Positions 27,304 to 32,500 of a stretch of DNA of 32,500 bases are shown here, piece by piece. Both the position numbers and the translations under genes were made by a program. The stretch comes from Glandiceps talaboti (Eukaryota > Hemichordata > Enteropneusta > Spengelidae). The stretch is from the NCBI RefSeq assembly GCF_964340395.1, contig NC_135557.1, forward strand, positions 22,438,725 to 22,471,224, read 5' to 3'. The stretch's first letter is position 1; each line of letters opens with the position of its first letter. The notes beneath the pieces were generated by a model that saw only the letters and a program-made list of their open reading frames with translations, had not been told where the DNA came from and did no database searches.

Positions 27304-27691
27304 CTTGACAACGTTTTTTATTGAAAACAAATAAAGTTCAGATAGTGCCACTCCCTCGTCTCTTGTTGATATGTGTTGACTCACTACTTCACACCAGCAA
27401 TCAAGTTGGCAGCCTTCCTAACATAGTATGAGGTTGTTACACTGTAATTTGAGACATATTATTTGGAGCGTTGGCATGGCAACTTCTAACTCAACCAAGT
27501 CTGTCCACCTAAAGCGAATTGATTCATCCCTATATGTTACTGTAAAATCAAAGAAAACATTGTAACTTTTATGTGTCATGGAACAGATTGTAATAAAATT
27601 GAAAACTACACTGGTTTTTTTTTTAACTTTTAGTAGACCGACATTGTTTTGTTGTTTGTGGTCTTCTTTCGTTTCTGTGCTCCTTTTATAG

Positions 27692-27944
27692 CATTATAAA
27701 ATATGAAGAATGGTGGACTGAAGAAATTAAATCCATGAAGCATGCAGTTCATGTATATGTACCGACTTCTAGGCATAGTAATGTAACTATCCCATGGTCC
27801 ACTGTGTCGTCTGTGGTTCAGACATTTGGTGATCTGAGATTATTGTGCCTTGACAGTGTCGATCATCAAGTCAGTATCGAACCAGATAGGAAAGTCCATA
27901 GCTATGGGTTATCTGTCGTAGCACAACATTATAGCCATTGGTGA
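27692..27944 (+). CDS. Candidate terminal exon of an unrecognised gene
   Basis: A strong acceptor-like tract (TCTTCTTTCGTTTCTGTGCT, then CCTTTTATAG) ends at 27691. An open frame of 83 codons follows to TGA at 27942-27944, and an AATAAA lies at 28039-28044, 98 bases after the stop. The translation begins IIKYEEWWTEEIKSMKHAVH and ends VVAQHYSHW. Composition is protein-like, not repeat-derived. I do not recognise the family. The upstream exon could not be identified: the frame at 27043-27303 does not join it in phase at its best donor (27212). Confidence 0.35.
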
Positions 27945-28038
27945 AAGCTACAATACTCAAACCACGAAAGTCAATTTCCGTCAAAGATAAACAGACATCA
28001 TTTTCTCTAGAGAAGAATGACTAAAAAAAGGACAAAAA

Positions 28039-28044
28039 AATAAA
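28039..28044 (+). terminator. Candidate poly(A) signal AATAAA
   Basis: Lies 98 bases after the stop of the candidate exon at 27692-27944. The hexamer is frequent in this AT-rich DNA. Confidence 0.3.
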
Positions 28045-28388
28045 TAGAGTCGATCGTGTCACGTAAAGACGTAAATAATGTAGTCCTTTTACCAAGGTCA
28101 CTATAGTAGCAGAGGTCACGGCCCAGTGCGTTCAGGTTTTGTCACTGTGTAATAAATACCTCACATACAACCAGTCGAGAGTTTGAATCAATGCGTCACT
28201 GTTCAGCAGTGGATTGACCCAAACGCCCTGTAGTTTGCATGGATTACACACGTGGTTGGCTTTTGCACGGTACATGTCTAGAATACCATTCACCTTAGAG
28301 ATGTTTCTTTACCGTTTTTTGTCAGCTGTGTCACCTTTACCCACCCAAAGGACCATGACACTTTATTCACGTGGCCGTTTATTTTTTG
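28045..28388. other. intergenic, nothing recognised
   Basis: No supported gene or repeat before the trinucleotide array. Confidence 0.4.
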
Positions 28389-28554
<166 letters not shown>

Positions 28555-28555
<1 letters not shown>

Positions 28556-29150
28556 TTAAAAGGTGTAACACTCAGTCAGTAATCCGCCATATACTAGTAT
28601 CTTGTTGTATCGCCCCCGTTTTAATAGCTCTCTCCATATATACTATCATATGGAAACATTTATATGGCAGGCATGACAAAGGGTGTGCTAGTGCAAAAAT
28701 GTAAGTAACCCGCGTAGTCTGCAACACGTACAGTCTGCCAAGACACCATTGAAACCGAACTACATAGTGACACCCCTAATCAGCCTGTCGGATGTACTGA
28801 GCTAGTAACAGTCAAAGTGTCACGTAGACAGTCGAACAACGATTACAAATACCCTAAACTGTAGTCAGAGAGACCAGTAAATAACCTATTCAGAGCTGCA
28901 ACGAAAAATTATCAAGAACAACGATTTTTTGCCGAAAAAGCGAGTAACAAATATTACCTTAGTAACTAATATCTCCATGGAAACTAGAAATAATGTCTTT
29001 GGGTATTTATATATTGTACACAAGGATTATTATTTCTGAGCAGACGACAGCTTGGCTATATGTAGAGACAAAGTCAATTTGATATTTAATTATGATAAAT
29101 GGGTATGATTGACTTTGGGGTTGATGGTCAAATAATGAAACCATTTAACA
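28555..29150. other. intergenic, nothing recognised
   Basis: AT-rich unique sequence. Confidence 0.4.
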
Positions 29151-29151
29151 C

Positions 29152-30297
<1,146 letters not shown>

Positions 30298-31021
30298 AGT
30301 AAACGTCGACTCCTAGCCCACCCTCAGTTACAGACCTGCAATATGTTTAAGTTTAGGTTCAGTAAACGTCGACTCCTAACCCACGCTCAGTTACAGACCT
30401 GCAATATGTTTAAGTTTAGTAAACGTCGACTCCTAACCCACCCTCAGTTACAGACCTGCAATATGTTTAAGTTTAGTAAACGTCGACTCCTAACCCACCC
30501 TCAGTTACAGACCTGCAATATGTTTAAGTTTAGGTTCAGTAAACGTCGACTCCTAACCCACTCTCAGTTTCAGACCTGCAATATCCTATGTGTAAGTTTA
30601 GGTTTAGTAACGTCGACTCCTAGCCCACTCTCAGTTACAGGCCTGCAATATCCTATGTGTAAGTTTAGGTTCAGTAAACGTCGACTCCTAACCCACTCTC
30701 AGTTACAGGCCTGCAATATCCTATGTGTAAGTTTAGGTTCAGTAAACGTCGACTCCTAACCCACTCTCAGTTTCAGACCTGCAATATCCTATGTGTAAGT
30801 TTTAGGTTCAGTAAACGTCGACTCCTAACCCACTCTCAGTTACAGGCCTGCAATATCCTATGTGTAAGTTTAGGTTCAGTAAACGTCGACTCCTAACCCA
30901 CCCTCAGTTACAGACCTGCAATATGTTTAAGTTTAGGTTCAGTAAACGTCGACTCCTAACCCACTCTCAGTTACAGGCCTGCAATATCCTATGTGTAAGT
31001 TTAGGTTCAGTTAACGTCGAC
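30298..31021. repeat. Minisatellite with 57, 63 and 68 bp unit classes, about 12 copies
   Basis: The core AGTAAACGTCGACTCCTAAC, then CCAC.CTCAGTT.CAG.CCTGCAATAT, is repeated. Units end either GTTTAAGTTT (57 bp), the same plus AGGTTC (63 bp), or CCTATGTGTAAGTTTAGGTTC (68 bp). Short units dominate the left part and 68 bp units the right, with one 63 bp unit near 30877. A 138-codon frame arises because 57 and 63 are multiples of three. Confidence 0.95.
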
Positions 31022-32188
31022 CTGAATGTTTTTTTAAAAGGTCGCTGGAAAGACTGTCGGCGATGAGGCGTTCGTTTTGGATGATCGTGAAATAACCTGT
31101 CAAGCAGATAAATGTGACGGTTGGTACTCATAGCCATGATTAAGGGCAAGATAGTAAAGATTGGCCTTTGTTGGAAGGTTATAGGCTATCATCTCCTGAC
31201 ACTGACTATCACCGACTATCTCATCGACACAATCCACAGATGATAACCGTCGTAGTATCCGATGACACCATTCCCATATACCTGTACTAGTAGACTCCTA
31301 GTGCCATAAAGAGACCGTCAATGACCGTACGTGTGCGATTGCACCTACTAGATATATAATTATGACAAATAATTATGAGTTGTATAAGCTACAACGGTGA
31401 TTTAAACCAAACCACATTACTGAGGTAATTAAGTACATTACATCTAAATTCATCCAAATTTGTCTGTATTCGTGTGATCTTTTTATTGATTTTTTTCCTT
31501 TTATCGATTTTGATATTTTCGTTGTTGACGAATGTCTGTGTATGGCTTCTTTATTAATCTTAATGACATAACATATTTATAGTTTAGACGGTGATATTTT
31601 ATACAAGTTTAGACATGAAAGTTAGAAAATACCGCCACCATAATTCAATCATGGTAGAGTACCACGGCTATAGTGAACTTAGCGTAACACCCCCCCCCCC
31701 AACCCCCCCGTGGAAGTGCTTGTCAAACACTTTGCATGGACATTCGGAGGTGACGGTACTAAGTTCAATGCGTCATATCACACTAATAAGACACTGGTAA
31801 ATTATGTCAACCTACTAAATAACGTGTTTACTTAGCCTATTTTAGACGATGATTGTAAACAGTACTATCTGGATTTTGTAAGATAGCGTCCAAGGGGTTC
31901 GGTCGGTTGTAATTGGTGGTAATTAGCATAAATTACTTGGGATCCAAGCTAACCCTGTCAGTAGGATAGCACCTGACTATGACTAATGCGATGTTGTGGG
32001 ATGAAGTAGAGGTTATATTGTGGACTCTGTACATTGTATTGTATATATAGGACACTTGATGTAGGTCAGCATAGAAATCAACATAGTGGGATAACGTTTG
32101 TATCACGGCTCCTTAACAACGGTGCCGTAAAACAGGCCAAAGTTTGCGACGATGTTGTATGATAGCACAAACCCTTCTGTATTCAAAA
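31022..32188. other. intergenic, nothing recognised
   Basis: AT-rich, with a poly(C) run near 31689-31709. No supported gene. Confidence 0.4.
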
Positions 32189-32500
32189 TGGTCACGGGAT
32201 CGTGGTGGTGGTGGTGGTGGTGGTGGTGGTAGTAGTAGTCGTAGTAGTTGTGGTAGTGCCGTGGTGGTGGAGGCTCTTGTGGTGATACTAGTTTTGGTGG
32301 TGGTAGCGGTGATGGTTGTAAATAGTGGTGGTGGTTGTAATAGTGGTGTTGGTATTGGTGGTGGTGGTGGTGGTGATGGTAGTGGTGGTGGTTGTAATAA
32401 TAGTGGTGGTGGTGTTGGTAGTGGTGGTGGTTGTAATAATAGTGGTGGTGGTGGTAGTGGTGGTGGTTGTAATAATAGTGGTGTTGGTGATGGTAGTGGT
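32189..32500. repeat. (GGT)n-rich repeat, continues past the window
   Basis: GGT/GTT/AGT triplets. Near the end it contains a longer repeat of about 54 bp, GGTGGTTGTAATAATAGTGG with GGT spacers. It runs to the last base of the window. Confidence 0.9.

Noticed and set aside
30343-30759. 138-codon frame with repeated FSKRRLLTHPQLQTCN
   Set aside because: It follows the minisatellite units (57 and 63 bp are divisible by three) and breaks where 68 bp units begin. No start context or domain.

Overview
The window reads as nuclear DNA of an invertebrate animal. It is AT-rich and crowded with simple-sequence tracts. It carries decayed CR1/L2-type LINE pieces, small DNA transposons and fold-back elements, and one very long intronless gene. 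The two recognisable genes are a sulfotransferase-like gene and a multi-domain GT31 glycosyltransferase. Both families are common in marine lophotrochozoans and invertebrate deuterostomes, but nothing here fixes the phylum or species. No tRNA, rRNA, CRISPR array or viral gene was recognised.

Layout. 1-1410: a decayed inverted-repeat element about 1.2 kb long with a LINE fragment inside. 1679-4694: a sulfotransferase-like gene cut in two by a 2.2 kb DNA transposon. The transposon is flanked by a TTA duplication and itself contains a 261 bp fold-back element. Removing the transposon and one TTA copy in silico joins the halves into one open frame of 272 codons. 4695-6300: no gene recognised. 6307-8013: a 46 bp minisatellite of 37 units with a 14-unit higher-order duplication. 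8182-10067: compound tetranucleotide tracts. 10070-13560: intergenic, with small repeats and a degenerate inverted repeat.

13563-19970 (minus strand): one uninterrupted frame for a 2,135-residue type II membrane protein. It holds seven consecutive GT31 (beta-1,3-galactosyltransferase-type) domains. Only domains 3 and 6 keep both the DDD metal site and the EDV motif. The other five have each lost one of the two in a regular pattern. 19971-32500: mostly intergenic, with a decayed LINE reverse transcriptase on the minus strand (about 22048-22668), a hairpin element, many microsatellites, a 57/63/68 bp minisatellite, and two weak candidate terminal exons on the plus strand near 27.1-27.9 kb.

Function. 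The two recognised genes belong to enzyme classes that act on glycans or other secretory-pathway substrates: sugar transfer and sulfate transfer. They are 9 kb apart on opposite strands, so no joint function is claimed. The main points of interest are the seven-domain GT31 protein and the transposon caught inside the sulfotransferase reading frame.
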